A stretch of 64,000 nt of DNA from Rhodococcus sp. Z13. Its GTDB lineage: Bacteria; Actinomycetota; Actinomycetes; Mycobacteriales; Mycobacteriaceae. The notes beneath the pieces were generated by a model, which saw only the letters and a list, made by a program, of their open reading frames with translations, made no database searches and had not been told where the DNA came from. Below are positions 19,715 through 26,820 of this stretch, piece after piece (positions within the stretch are counted from its first letter, which is position 1; each line of letters opens with the position of its first letter). The stretch covers positions 2,400,352 through 2,464,351 of the forward strand of contig NZ_CP107551.1 of the NCBI RefSeq assembly GCF_025837095.1. The letters run 5' to 3'. A program made the position numbers and the translations under genes.

Positions 19715-21439
19715 ATGGCCGAGTTCGAAACGTTCGACGCGGGCGGACAGACCATCCACATCCGCAAGCACCTGCGGGTCCCCATGCGGGACGGCATCGA
19801 GCTGGCCGCCGACGCCTACCACGGCGTCGACGACAAGCCCCGCCCCGCGCTGGTCGCCCTGAGCCCCTACGGCAAGGAACTCCAGGCCCTCGCCCTGACC
19901 ACCCCGCCGCAGCGCCGCCCCAGCCCCATGTGGGACGGCTGCATCGAAGCCGGCGACATCGCCCGCGTCGTCGCCGAGGACTACGTCCACGTCATCGGCG
20001 ACATCCGCGGCACCGGTGACTCCGACGGCGAGCACATCGGCAACTACAACGCCGGTGGGGTCTCCCTCGGCCAGGACGCCTACGACTTCATCGAATGGGT
20101 CGCCGCCCAGCCCTGGTGCGACGGCAACGTCGGCATGATCGGCATCTCCTATTTCGGGTCCATGCAGGTCCTCGCCGCCGCTGAACGCCCCCCGCACCTG
20201 AAGGCCATCTTCGTCTCCGGCGGTCACTACGACTTCTACGAGACCACCTACCACGGCGGCATCATGTGGTTCATGCCCCGCGCCGCCCGTGAGGGCCGCG
20301 GCGGCGACTCCGGCTGGGCGTTCACCGACCGGGTCACCTCCCGCATGCTCGAGACCTACACCCCCGAGGAGATCCGGGCACGGGTGCAGCAGCGCCTCGC
20401 CGACCCCGACGTCGCGGCCTGGCCGAATCTCGTGCACGTGCTGCACTACCCGAAGCACCACGAGGCCTGGTTCGACATCATCACCAACGAACTCGACGGC
20501 GAGTGGTACGAGGAACGCAACCCCATCACCCTCGCCCCGAACATCGACATCCCCGTCTACCTGCAGATCGACCAGGGACGCGGCTGGACGATGGACGGCA
20601 CCATCGAACTGTTCCACGCCCTGCAGGGACCGAAGAAACTCGACATCGGCCCCTACCCACCCATGCAGTCGCGGCCCTTCATCGAAGAGCACGACACGAT
20701 GTTCCGCTGGTACGACTACTGGATCAAGGGCATCGACAACGGCATCATGGACGAACCCGCCGTGACCGTCTTCGTCGAAGGCTCCAAGCAGTACGTCGCC
20801 GCCGACCAGTGGCCACCCAAGGCCATCGACTACCGGCCGCTGTACCTGCGTCCACGCGGCAAGCTGTCCACCGAACCCGAACCCATGGGCACGCAGTACG
20901 CCGCCCCGGACGGCTTCTACCAGGCCCCGCTCACCGTCACCGACAAGGTCGAGATCCTGCGCTGGGAGACCCCGGTGTTCACCGACCCCACCGAGATGAT
21001 CGGCACCGGCGCCGCGCACATCTTCGCCGAGATCGACCAGCCCGACACCAACTTCATCCTGCGCATGTGGGACTACGCCCCCGACGGCACGCGGCAGCTG
21101 ATCACCACCGGCTACCTCAAGGCCTCCCACCGCGAACTCGACGACCGCACCCGCGAGGGCAATCCCTACCACCCGCACACCCGCGCCGTGCCCGTCGAAC
21201 CGGGCACGATCGAGGAATACGTGCTGCGGCTGTACCCCTTCGCCGCGACCTTCATGCCGGGCCACAAGCTCGTCGTGGAACTGTCGAACAACGAACCGCT
21301 CGCCGACGAACACAACGCGCTGCTGCCGCCGGACGCCTTCCACCTGCCCGTCGGCCGCCCGGTGACCCACAAGATCTACCGGGACGCCGCGCACCCGTCA
21401 CGGCTGGTGCTGCCGTTCACCACCGCCGCGCAGGACTGA
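19715..21439 (+). CDS. CocE/NonD-type serine hydrolase (X-Pro dipeptidyl-peptidase S15 fold)
   Basis: 574 residues. The N-terminal alpha/beta hydrolase domain has nucleophile Ser145 in GISYFGS, the GxSYxG form of the CocE/S15 family, and the C-terminal third looks like the PepX_C jelly roll (HIFAEIDQPDTNF region onward). Rhodococcal CocE is a cocaine benzoyl-ester hydrolase; other members act on macrolide esters or acyl amides. ATG 19715 is chosen after AAGG; the frame is open further upstream but that part overlaps the MBL gene. It is the last gene of the operon and is followed by a hairpin. Confidence 0.9.
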   Translation: MAEFETFDAGGQTIHIRKHLRVPMRDGIELAADAYHGVDDKPRPALVALSPYGKELQALALTTPPQRRPSPMWDGCIEAGDIARVVAEDYVHVIGDIRGTGDSDGEHIGNYNAGGVSLGQDAYDFIEWVAAQPWCDGNVGMIGISYFGSMQVLAAAERPPHLKAIFVSGGHYDFYETTYHGGIMWFMPRAAREGRGGDSGWAFTDRVTSRMLETYTPEEIRARVQQRLADPDVAAWPNLVHVLHYPKHHEAWFDIITNELDGEWYEERNPITLAPNIDIPVYLQIDQGRGWTMDGTIELFHALQGPKKLDIGPYPPMQSRPFIEEHDTMFRWYDYWIKGIDNGIMDEPAVTVFVEGSKQYVAADQWPPKAIDYRPLYLRPRGKLSTEPEPMGTQYAAPDGFYQAPLTVTDKVEILRWETPVFTDPTEMIGTGAAHIFAEIDQPDTNFILRMWDYAPDGTRQLITTGYLKASHRELDDRTREGNPYHPHTRAVPVEPGTIEEYVLRLYPFAATFMPGHKLVVELSNNEPLADEHNALLPPDAFHLPVGRPVTHKIYRDAAHPSRLVLPFTTAAQD

Positions 21440-21454
21440 ACCGGTTCGTCGCCA

Positions 21455-21488
21455 CTCGCCGGGTTCCGGGTCATCCGAGCCCGGCGAG
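21455..21488 (+). terminator. Hairpin between convergent CocE and VOC genes
   Basis: A 9-bp perfect stem (CTCGCCGGG with CCCGGCGAG) encloses a 16-base loop, 15 bases after the CocE stop, in the gap between convergent genes. A shared terminator is likely, though the loop is long and no T-run follows. Confidence 0.45.
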
Positions 21489-21579
21489 CACGACCGGCGT
21501 CCATGCCGGCCACCGCACCCCCGCCGAACGGTCCTCGTCCGACGAGGGTGCCCCGACCGCGTCGGCCATCGTCTTCGCG

Positions 21580-21933
21580 TCAGCGCTTCAGCGGGCTGTA
21601 GAACACCAGGCCGTTGCCCTTGTTGTCGTAGACCACCGCGCGGCGCTCGTGCGCATCGTCGTAGGGGCCCTTCACGATGCCGCCCCCGGCCTCCTCGATC
21701 GCCTTCGCCGCGGCATCGACGTCGGCGGTCTTGATGCCGACGACCACCTGACCATGAATCGGATGATCCACCGCCGTCGCGAGGGCGAGGGTGACCCCAC
21801 CACCGTCGAGCGCGGCGAAATGCGTGCCGTCGCGGAACTTCAGCGCCATCCCGAGGGTCTCGCTGTAGAACTCGATCGACTCGTCGAGATCGTCGGTCGA
21901 CAGCACGATCATCTTGACTTCGTGGTCGCTCAC
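21580..21933 (-). CDS. VOC-family (glyoxalase/bleomycin-resistance fold) protein
   Basis: 117 residues in a single betaalphabetabetabeta-type unit: motifs IVLSTDDLDESIEFYSETLG-like at the start, GGGVTLAL in the middle and DNKGNGLVFYSP at the end. It is related to glyoxalase I, extradiol dioxygenases and bleomycin-resistance proteins, but substrate cannot be told. The GTG start at 21933 is chosen because GAGGAGG sits about 8 bases upstream; a longer frame exists but has no better ribosome site. It lies convergent to the catabolic operon and may be independent of it. Confidence 0.85.
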   Translation of the reverse strand: MSDHEVKMIVLSTDDLDESIEFYSETLGMALKFRDGTHFAALDGGGVTLALATAVDHPIHGQVVVGIKTADVDAAAKAIEEAGGGIVKGPYDDAHERRAVVYDNKGNGLVFYSPLKR

Positions 21934-22149
21934 GGACACATCCTCCTCGAAGTTCGAAAACGCGCACAGCATAACGCCGTTCGGAACCGGACGCAGGCGG
22001 CGCGGTGCCGTGTTCGCCACCGCGGCACCGGTTCGTGACCTTCGACCCCACAGCACCACCCCGATCGTCACCCGATCGACCCCGGCTCGTCGCCGCCCCG
22101 GCCCGGCCACGACCTACCGTGAGCACAGATCCGACCACGGAGGTGCGTG

Positions 22150-23220
22150 ATGACCACGGACGCGCAGGACCTCGACCCCGCCCGACTCGACTCGATCCTC
22201 GGGCAACTCGTCACCGACATGGGTGCCGCCATGAACGGCGCACTCGTGCTCATCGGCGTCGACCTCGGCCTGTGGCGGGCCCTCGACGACCACGGTCCGG
22301 CCACCAGCACCCAACTCGCCGAGCGGACCGGGCTGCGCGAACGCTACCTGCGCGAATGGCTCTCCGCCCAGGCCGGCAGCGGCTATCTCCTCCACGACCC
22401 CGACACCGGCACGTTCACCCTGCCCCCGGAACACGCCCTGGCGCTCGCCCGCCAGGACAGCCCCGTCTACATGGCCGGCGGCTTCCACCTGATCGGCTCG
22501 GTCTACAAGGACCGCGCCCGCATCACCGACCGCATCCGCACCGGCGACGGTTTCGGCTGGCACGAACACGATCCGGAACTGTTCGTCGGCACCGAACAGT
22601 TCTTCCGGCCCGGCTACCGGGCGAACCTCGTCGACGCCTGGCTGCCCACCCTCGACGGGGTCGTCGACCGGCTGCGCGCGGGCGCTGTCGTCGCCGACAT
22701 CGGGTGCGGGCACGGGGTGTCGACGACGATCCTGGCGCAGGCCTTCCCGCAGTCCACCGTCCGCGGCTTCGACTACCACGACGCGTCGATCGCGCGGGCG
22801 CGGGAACTGGCCGCCGAGCAGGGGATCGGCAACGCCGTCTTCGCCGTCGCCTCGGCCGCGGAGTTCCCGGGGGAGGGCTACGACCTGATCTGCTATTTCG
22901 ACTGCCTGCACGACATGGGGGATCCGGTCGGGGCGCTGCGGCACGCCCGCGAGGTGCTCGCCGGGGACGGGACGGTGATGCTCGTCGAGCCGTTCGCCCG
23001 CGACAGTCTCACCGAGAACCTCAATCCGGTGGGGCGGATGTACTACGCGGCCTCGACGGTGCTGTGCACGCCGTCCTCGCTGTCGCAGCCGGTGGCGTTG
23101 GGACTCGGGGCGCAGGCCGGCGAGCAGCGGCTGGCGGAGGTGGCCCGGGAGGCGGGGTTCGGGTCGTTCCGGCGGGCGACGGAAACTCCGTTCAACCTGG
23201 TGCTGGAGGCCCGCCCCTGA
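22150..23220 (+). CDS. Class I SAM-dependent methyltransferase with N-terminal winged helix
   Basis: 356 residues. The N-terminal third resembles the dimerisation winged helix of Rv2258c-like and small-molecule O-methyltransferases (ATSTQLAERTGLRERYLREW). The SAM-binding motif I VADIGCGHG is near residue 178. The ATG at 22150 is preferred over the GTG at 22147 because GGAGG then lies six bases upstream. It stands alone, so the methyl acceptor is unknown. The 3' end shifts to more G-ending codons than the 5' end. Confidence 0.88.
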   Translation: MTTDAQDLDPARLDSILGQLVTDMGAAMNGALVLIGVDLGLWRALDDHGPATSTQLAERTGLRERYLREWLSAQAGSGYLLHDPDTGTFTLPPEHALALARQDSPVYMAGGFHLIGSVYKDRARITDRIRTGDGFGWHEHDPELFVGTEQFFRPGYRANLVDAWLPTLDGVVDRLRAGAVVADIGCGHGVSTTILAQAFPQSTVRGFDYHDASIARARELAAEQGIGNAVFAVASAAEFPGEGYDLICYFDCLHDMGDPVGALRHAREVLAGDGTVMLVEPFARDSLTENLNPVGRMYYAASTVLCTPSSLSQPVALGLGAQAGEQRLAEVAREAGFGSFRRATETPFNLVLEARP

Positions 23221-23230
23221 ACCACCGTTT

Positions 23231-23243
23231 CGTCACTGTGACG
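23231..23243. repeat. Palindrome copy 1 (CGTCAC-T-GTGACG)
   Basis: A 13-base palindrome with one central base, 11 bases after the methyltransferase stop and preceded by ACCACCGT. A second copy with the opposite central base lies at 23743-23755, beyond the HNH gene. The pair brackets the HNH nuclease. Operator, terminator or element-end roles are all possible. Confidence 0.6.
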
Positions 23244-23342
23244 ATTTAGCGGTGGTCGACCGGAGGTCGTCCGGACAGGTTCGGAGGAGTCACGCCACCG
23301 GCGCGATGGCGCGCGCGGCGCGACCTGCGGCAGGATCGACGG

Positions 23343-23711
23343 GTGGACCGCGCCGCCCGTCTCGCCCTCGCCGTCGACCGTCAGCAGGGATGCTGCCTGT
23401 GGTGCGGTCGCACCTTCGGCCGGTTGATCCCGCCGACCACCGATCATCTGGTACCGCGGCTCAAGGGCGGCCCGAGCATCACCGCCAACGAGGTCGCCGC
23501 CTGCCGGCGCTGCAACGCCGACCGCGGCCACACCGGGCCCGTGGACTGGCTCGACGACTGCCTGCACCGACCGGACCGGGCGCCGCAGACCGAACTGCTC
23601 GTGACGATGCTCGGCGAGCTGGACGCCGCACTCGAACGCGACGGCGGCCGGCGCCGGGCGCGGCAGTATCTGGCGAGCCAGTTGCGCCGGTTGCGCGGCA
23701 TCACGTCGTAA
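23343..23711 (+). CDS. HNH endonuclease domain protein
   Basis: 122 residues. A CLWCG zinc knuckle precedes DHLVPRLKGG and NEVAACRRCNADR, giving the DH...N...CxxC pattern of HNH nucleases. The protein is only the nuclease domain plus a charged helical tail, like the small stand-alone HNH proteins common in actinobacteria, whose roles are mostly unknown. The start is GTG at 23343 with a weak ribosome site. It is bracketed by two near-identical palindromes and is the last gene before the gene-free dif region. Confidence 0.85.
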   Translation: MDRAARLALAVDRQQGCCLWCGRTFGRLIPPTTDHLVPRLKGGPSITANEVAACRRCNADRGHTGPVDWLDDCLHRPDRAPQTELLVTMLGELDAALERDGGRRRARQYLASQLRRLRGITS

Positions 23712-23742
23712 CAGGCCGTACCCGACCCGACCACCGTCATAC

Positions 23743-23755
23743 CGTCACAGTGACG
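23743..23755. repeat. Palindrome copy 2 (CGTCAC-A-GTGACG)
   Basis: Matches copy 1 at 23231-23243 except for the central base, and like it has ACCACCGT a few bases upstream. It lies 32 bases after the HNH stop codon. Confidence 0.6.
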
Positions 23756-24791
23756 TTTTGACGTGGGCGGAGCGGCGTCGGAGGGGACCGGCCGACGTGG
23801 CACTCGAACATCGATTCGAGGAGCCCGCAGGGGGCGCAGCCCGGGCAGAGTCGCGCCGAATCGCGAGCACCGGCAGGCGGGCGAACTCGGCGGATCCAGC
23901 CGGATCGGCAGGATCCGAACCGGGGCGAACCGGGCACCGGGACGACGCACCGAGGCGGAGCGTGCGCACCACTGCGGCCGGCGCAAGAGCGACGGCGAAC
24001 GCGTGGCAGCGCGCGGCGCCGACACAGCACCGAGCACCGACCCGGCGCGGCGCGCACGAACCGGCAGACCCGAGGTGCGGCCGGCCGATGCGCGTCGATG
24101 CAGGCGTCGACGCGCGTTTCCGCGGGTGGATAAATTGCCGATAATCTACATTATGTCAACTAGCCGGTACGGAACCCTTCCCGACCACGGGTGAAGCGAC
24201 CGCGCGGACGCACGGCCGGACGGGCTCGTTCGTAGGGTTTCCGGCGGCAGCCACCCCAGGTCCCGGTCATCGCCTCCGTTCCCGGGCGCCCGGCCGCACC
24301 CGCGCTCCACGTCGGCCCGGGCCCGGCCCGGCCCGACCCTACGAGTGTCCGCGTGCCGCCGGTCGGCCCGCCGGACGATCCGTCGGCGGCCGCCGGCGTG
24401 TCCGGATCCGCGGGTTCGTCGGACGATGCACCGCGCGTGCGCGTGTCACGTCGACGGGTTGCAGCAACCGGTCGCGACAACCGGAAACCCTCCGCAGACG
24501 CCGTGGATGCGCCGAGGTCGGCACGTCGGGTTCCACCCGCCCCCACTCGTGGCCCGACCCCTCTTCGGATGATCTTGATGGATAATCACCGTTATCCACG
24601 AATCACGGTGTGCATCAATACCTTCGGTGTTGCCCGAGAGATTCTTCCACCTCCACGCGCCACGCGCATTCCCGTTGCGCACCGGGCCGGCTCGCCCCCT
24701 CCCAGGGCGTCCGCCCGTCTGCTACCCCACCCGTCCGTCGCGAACCGGCTCGAGCGTCGTATGTACGCGCCTCTCCCCTCGTCCCGTCCCG
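23756..24791. other. Gene-free region around dif
   Basis: About 1 kb in which I find no convincing protein gene on either strand; the open frames present are Arg/Pro/Gly-rich shadows without ribosome sites. The stretch holds two A+T-rich patches in otherwise very G+C-rich DNA: 24126-24165 (the dif site) and 24568-24620. The second contains a 7-bp inverted repeat, TGGATAA (24579-24585) and TTATCCA (24592-24598). Confidence 0.7.
24134..24161. other. dif: Chromosome-dimer-resolution site dif
   Basis: A 28-bp site with the XerC/XerD layout: left arm ATTGCCGATAA, centre TCTACA, right arm TTATGTCAACT. Against Escherichia coli dif (arms GGTGCGCATAA and TTATGTTAAAT, centre TGTATA) it matches 7/11, 4/6 and 9/11 positions. 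The right arm fits the form I recall for actinobacterial dif sites. XerC and XerD would bind the arms and FtsK would activate exchange at division. A single copy in non-coding DNA fits the replication terminus. Confidence 0.88.
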
Positions 24792-25110
24792 TCAGCCGTG
24801 GTGCCGGCGGTATCCGGCCGCCGCCCCGGAGTGCAGCGGGACGTCGGCGGTGACGATCAGCGACTGCCGATCGAGGAACTGGCTGCCGGTGGCCTGGGCC
24901 GGCACGAGTCCGGACGTGTGGTCGACCAGCAGATCGACCAGGGCGACGGCCGCTACGTCCGACACCGCGGGGCCGGCGAGCAGCAGGTTGCCCGGCCCGA
25001 TGGTGGCGACGGCATCCGGATCCCCCGCCACCAGCGCGGCGAGATCGGTGACCGATCCGGGGGTGTATTCCGGGACGATCCCGACGGGTTGGGTCCGCAG
25101 GGAAGTGGGC
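24792..25110 (-). pseudogene. Remnant of a TAXI-family TRAP transporter solute-binding protein (C-terminal part)
   Basis: The minus-strand frame ending at 24792 codes about 105 residues that look like the C-terminal lobe of TAXI-type TRAP binding proteins: GIVPEYTPG, a segment ending in NLLLAGPAVSD, VDLLVDH and the late motif VPLHSGAAAGY, close to the family's VPLHPGA-RYY ending. Upstream of about 25110 the frame turns into low-complexity Arg/His-rich sequence and the plus-strand gene at 25176 begins nearby. No signal peptide, N-terminal lobe or membrane partner is present, so this is read as a decaying fragment beside dif. Confidence 0.6.
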
Positions 25111-25175
25111 GCTGTCGGGGAGGTTCGGGGTGGTGCTCCCCCACCTCGGTTGCGGCAGGTTCTACGGTGGTCGTC

Positions 25176-25394
25176 GTGACGATCCCCGCATCGAGCTATC
25201 TTTTCCAGGCGCAGACCTTCGTGAGCGGCCGGCACAAGCTGCAGTTGAAGGCGGCGTTGGCGACGGCGAAACTGTGCGAGCGCTTCAATCGTCCGTACCC
25301 GCAGTCGGTGCGGTCGATGGTGGCCACCGCCTACGACCTGCTGCGGATGGATGCGCCCGAGGTGGCCGCCGAGTACGGTCCGCCCGCCGTCTGA
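25176..25394 (+). CDS. Hypothetical small protein (72 aa)
   Basis: GTG start at 25176; 72 residues, no cysteine pairs, signal peptide or membrane segment. It is moderately basic with helix-forming stretches (KLQLKAALATAKLC, VRSMVATAYDLLRM) and lacks the repetitive look of shadow frames. TACGGT at 25163-25168 could be a -10 box, placing the transcript start close to the GTG, so a leaderless message is plausible. I do not recognise the family. It faces the neighbouring TRAP remnant and precedes soxR. Confidence 0.55.
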   Translation: MTIPASSYLFQAQTFVSGRHKLQLKAALATAKLCERFNRPYPQSVRSMVATAYDLLRMDAPEVAAEYGPPAV

Positions 25395-25498
25395 GCCCGG
25401 TGCCCGGCGCCGGGTACTGTGCAGCACAACTCGCGTCGCCGTGCGGTGACGCGGAGCGCACGTCGAGCACGCTTCTCCGACGACGAGGACGGTGACCG

Positions 25499-25972
25499 AT
25501 GAATCCCCCGGTGTGGTTGACCCCCGGGCAGTTGGCCGAGCGGTCGGGTGTGGCGGTGTCGGCGTTGCACTACTACGAGTCGCGGGGGTTGATCACCAGT
25601 CGCCGCACGGCGGGGAATCAGCGGCGGTATCGGCGCGACACCCTGCGGAAGGTCGCGTTCATCAAGGTGGCGCAGGGTGTCGGGGTGTCGTTGGACGAGA
25701 TCCGGGAGGCCTTCGACTCGTTGCCGGACAACCGGGTGCCGACGGTGCAGGACTGGGCGCGTCTGTCGCGGGCGTGGCACGACCGGTTGACCCGCCGGAT
25801 CGAGGACTTGGTGGCGTTGCGGGACCGTTTCACCGACTGCATCGGCTGTGGGTGCCTGAGCCTGGCGTCGTGTCCGCTGGCGAATCCCGGGGACGTGCTG
25901 GGGGCGCAGGGGCCGGGTCCGCGGCGGTTGCCGGTGCACGACGAGCCGCCGGCGGATGCGCCGGTGAGGTAA
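25499..25972 (+). CDS. soxR: Redox-sensitive transcriptional activator SoxR (MerR family)
   Basis: 157 residues. An N-terminal MerR winged helix (ALHYYESRGLI, residues 20-32) is followed by a dimerisation helix and the [2Fe-2S] motif CIGCGCLSLASC near residues 119-130, with the CxxCxCx5C spacing typical of SoxR. In actinobacteria SoxR senses redox-active small molecules and activates a few transport or oxidoreductase genes. I see no clear SoxR box between this gene and its neighbours. The next gene, a VIT-family transporter, starts 48 bases downstream on the same strand. Codons end in G or T more than in most of the window. Confidence 0.92.
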   Translation: MNPPVWLTPGQLAERSGVAVSALHYYESRGLITSRRTAGNQRRYRRDTLRKVAFIKVAQGVGVSLDEIREAFDSLPDNRVPTVQDWARLSRAWHDRLTRRIEDLVALRDRFTDCIGCGCLSLASCPLANPGDVLGAQGPGPRRLPVHDEPPADAPVR

Positions 25973-26020
25973 GGATGTCCGTGCTGGCGGGATCGGGTGC
26001 GGTGGTGCCAGGATGACGGA

Positions 26021-26761
26021 ATGTCGCTTCCCGAACGGTCGTTGGACGATGCCGCGGATGTGCATCGGGGTGGGGAGCCGCACGCCGGTGGGTTGGCGTC
26101 GCGGCTGAACTGGTTGCGGGCGGGGGTGCTCGGCGCGAACGACGGGATCGTGTCGACCGCGGGTTTGGTGGTCGGGGTCGCGGCGGCGACGACGAACGAG
26201 CAGGCGATCCTGACCGCGGGGGTGGCGGGCTTGGCGGCGGGGGCGGTGTCGATGGCGTTGGGTGAGTACGTGTCGGTCAGTGCGCAGCGCGACACCGAGC
26301 GCGCGGCGCTGTCGAAGGAGCGGTGGGAGCTGGCGGCGATGCCGGACGCCGAGCTCACCGAGCTGGCGGGATTGCTCGAGGCTCGGGGGTTGTCGGCGGA
26401 GACGGCGCGGGTCGCGGCGGAGGAGTTGACGGCGCGGGATCCGCTGGCGGCGCATGCGCGGGTGGAGTTGGGGATCGATCCGACGGAGCTGGCGAATCCG
26501 TGGGCGGCGGCGTTCGCGTCGGCGGTGGCGTTCACGCTGGGGGCGTTGGTGCCGTTGCTGGTGATCGTGGCGGTGCCCGACGCGGTGCGGGTGCCGGGGA
26601 CCTTCGTGGCGGTGCTGGTGGCGTTGGCGGCGACCGGGTCGATCAGTGCGTGGCTGGGCCGCGCGCGGCGGGTGCGGGCCGTGGCGCGGGTGGTGCTCGG
26701 TGGGGCGTTGGCGATGGCGGTGACCTATGTGGTGGGGCAGTTGTTCGACACGGTGGTGTGA
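26021..26761 (+). CDS. VIT1/CCC1-family transporter (putative Fe/Mn transporter)
   Basis: 246 residues. The signature NDGIVSTAGLVVGVA opens the first membrane segment, followed by further hydrophobic segments near residues 65-85, 165-190, 195-215 and 225-245. A soluble charged stretch lies between segments 2 and 3, as in the vacuolar iron transporter family, which moves Fe2+ or Mn2+ out of the cytosol. AGGA precedes the ATG. Placement after soxR suggests a link between redox stress and metal handling, but co-regulation is only inferred. Confidence 0.88.
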   Translation: MSLPERSLDDAADVHRGGEPHAGGLASRLNWLRAGVLGANDGIVSTAGLVVGVAAATTNEQAILTAGVAGLAAGAVSMALGEYVSVSAQRDTERAALSKERWELAAMPDAELTELAGLLEARGLSAETARVAAEELTARDPLAAHARVELGIDPTELANPWAAAFASAVAFTLGALVPLLVIVAVPDAVRVPGTFVAVLVALAATGSISAWLGRARRVRAVARVVLGGALAMAVTYVVGQLFDTVV

Positions 26762-26777
26762 CGAAGCTGCCCGGAGT

Positions 26778-26813
26778 CCATACCATCGGATAACCGATTA
26801 TCCGATGGTATGG
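26778..26813. promoter_or_regulatory. 36-bp perfect palindrome before fic
   Basis: Two 16-base arms (26778-26793 and 26798-26813) are exact reverse complements around a 4-base centre CCGA, ending 7 bases before the Fic start codon. No ribosome site is seen, so the message may be leaderless. The position suggests an operator bound by the Fic protein's own C-terminal winged helix or another regulator. It could also end transcription of the upstream transporter gene. Confidence 0.6.
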
Positions 26814-26820
26814 TTCGGCG

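Noticed and set aside
24160-24853. Open frames on both strands within the dif region
   Set aside because: Arg/Pro/Gly-rich with no ribosome sites, motifs or plausible starts; treated as non-coding.
26778-26813. Reading the 36-bp palindrome purely as a terminator of the VIT gene
   Set aside because: It ends only 7 bases before the fic start and is A+T-richer than local terminators, fitting an operator better; a dual role is not excluded.
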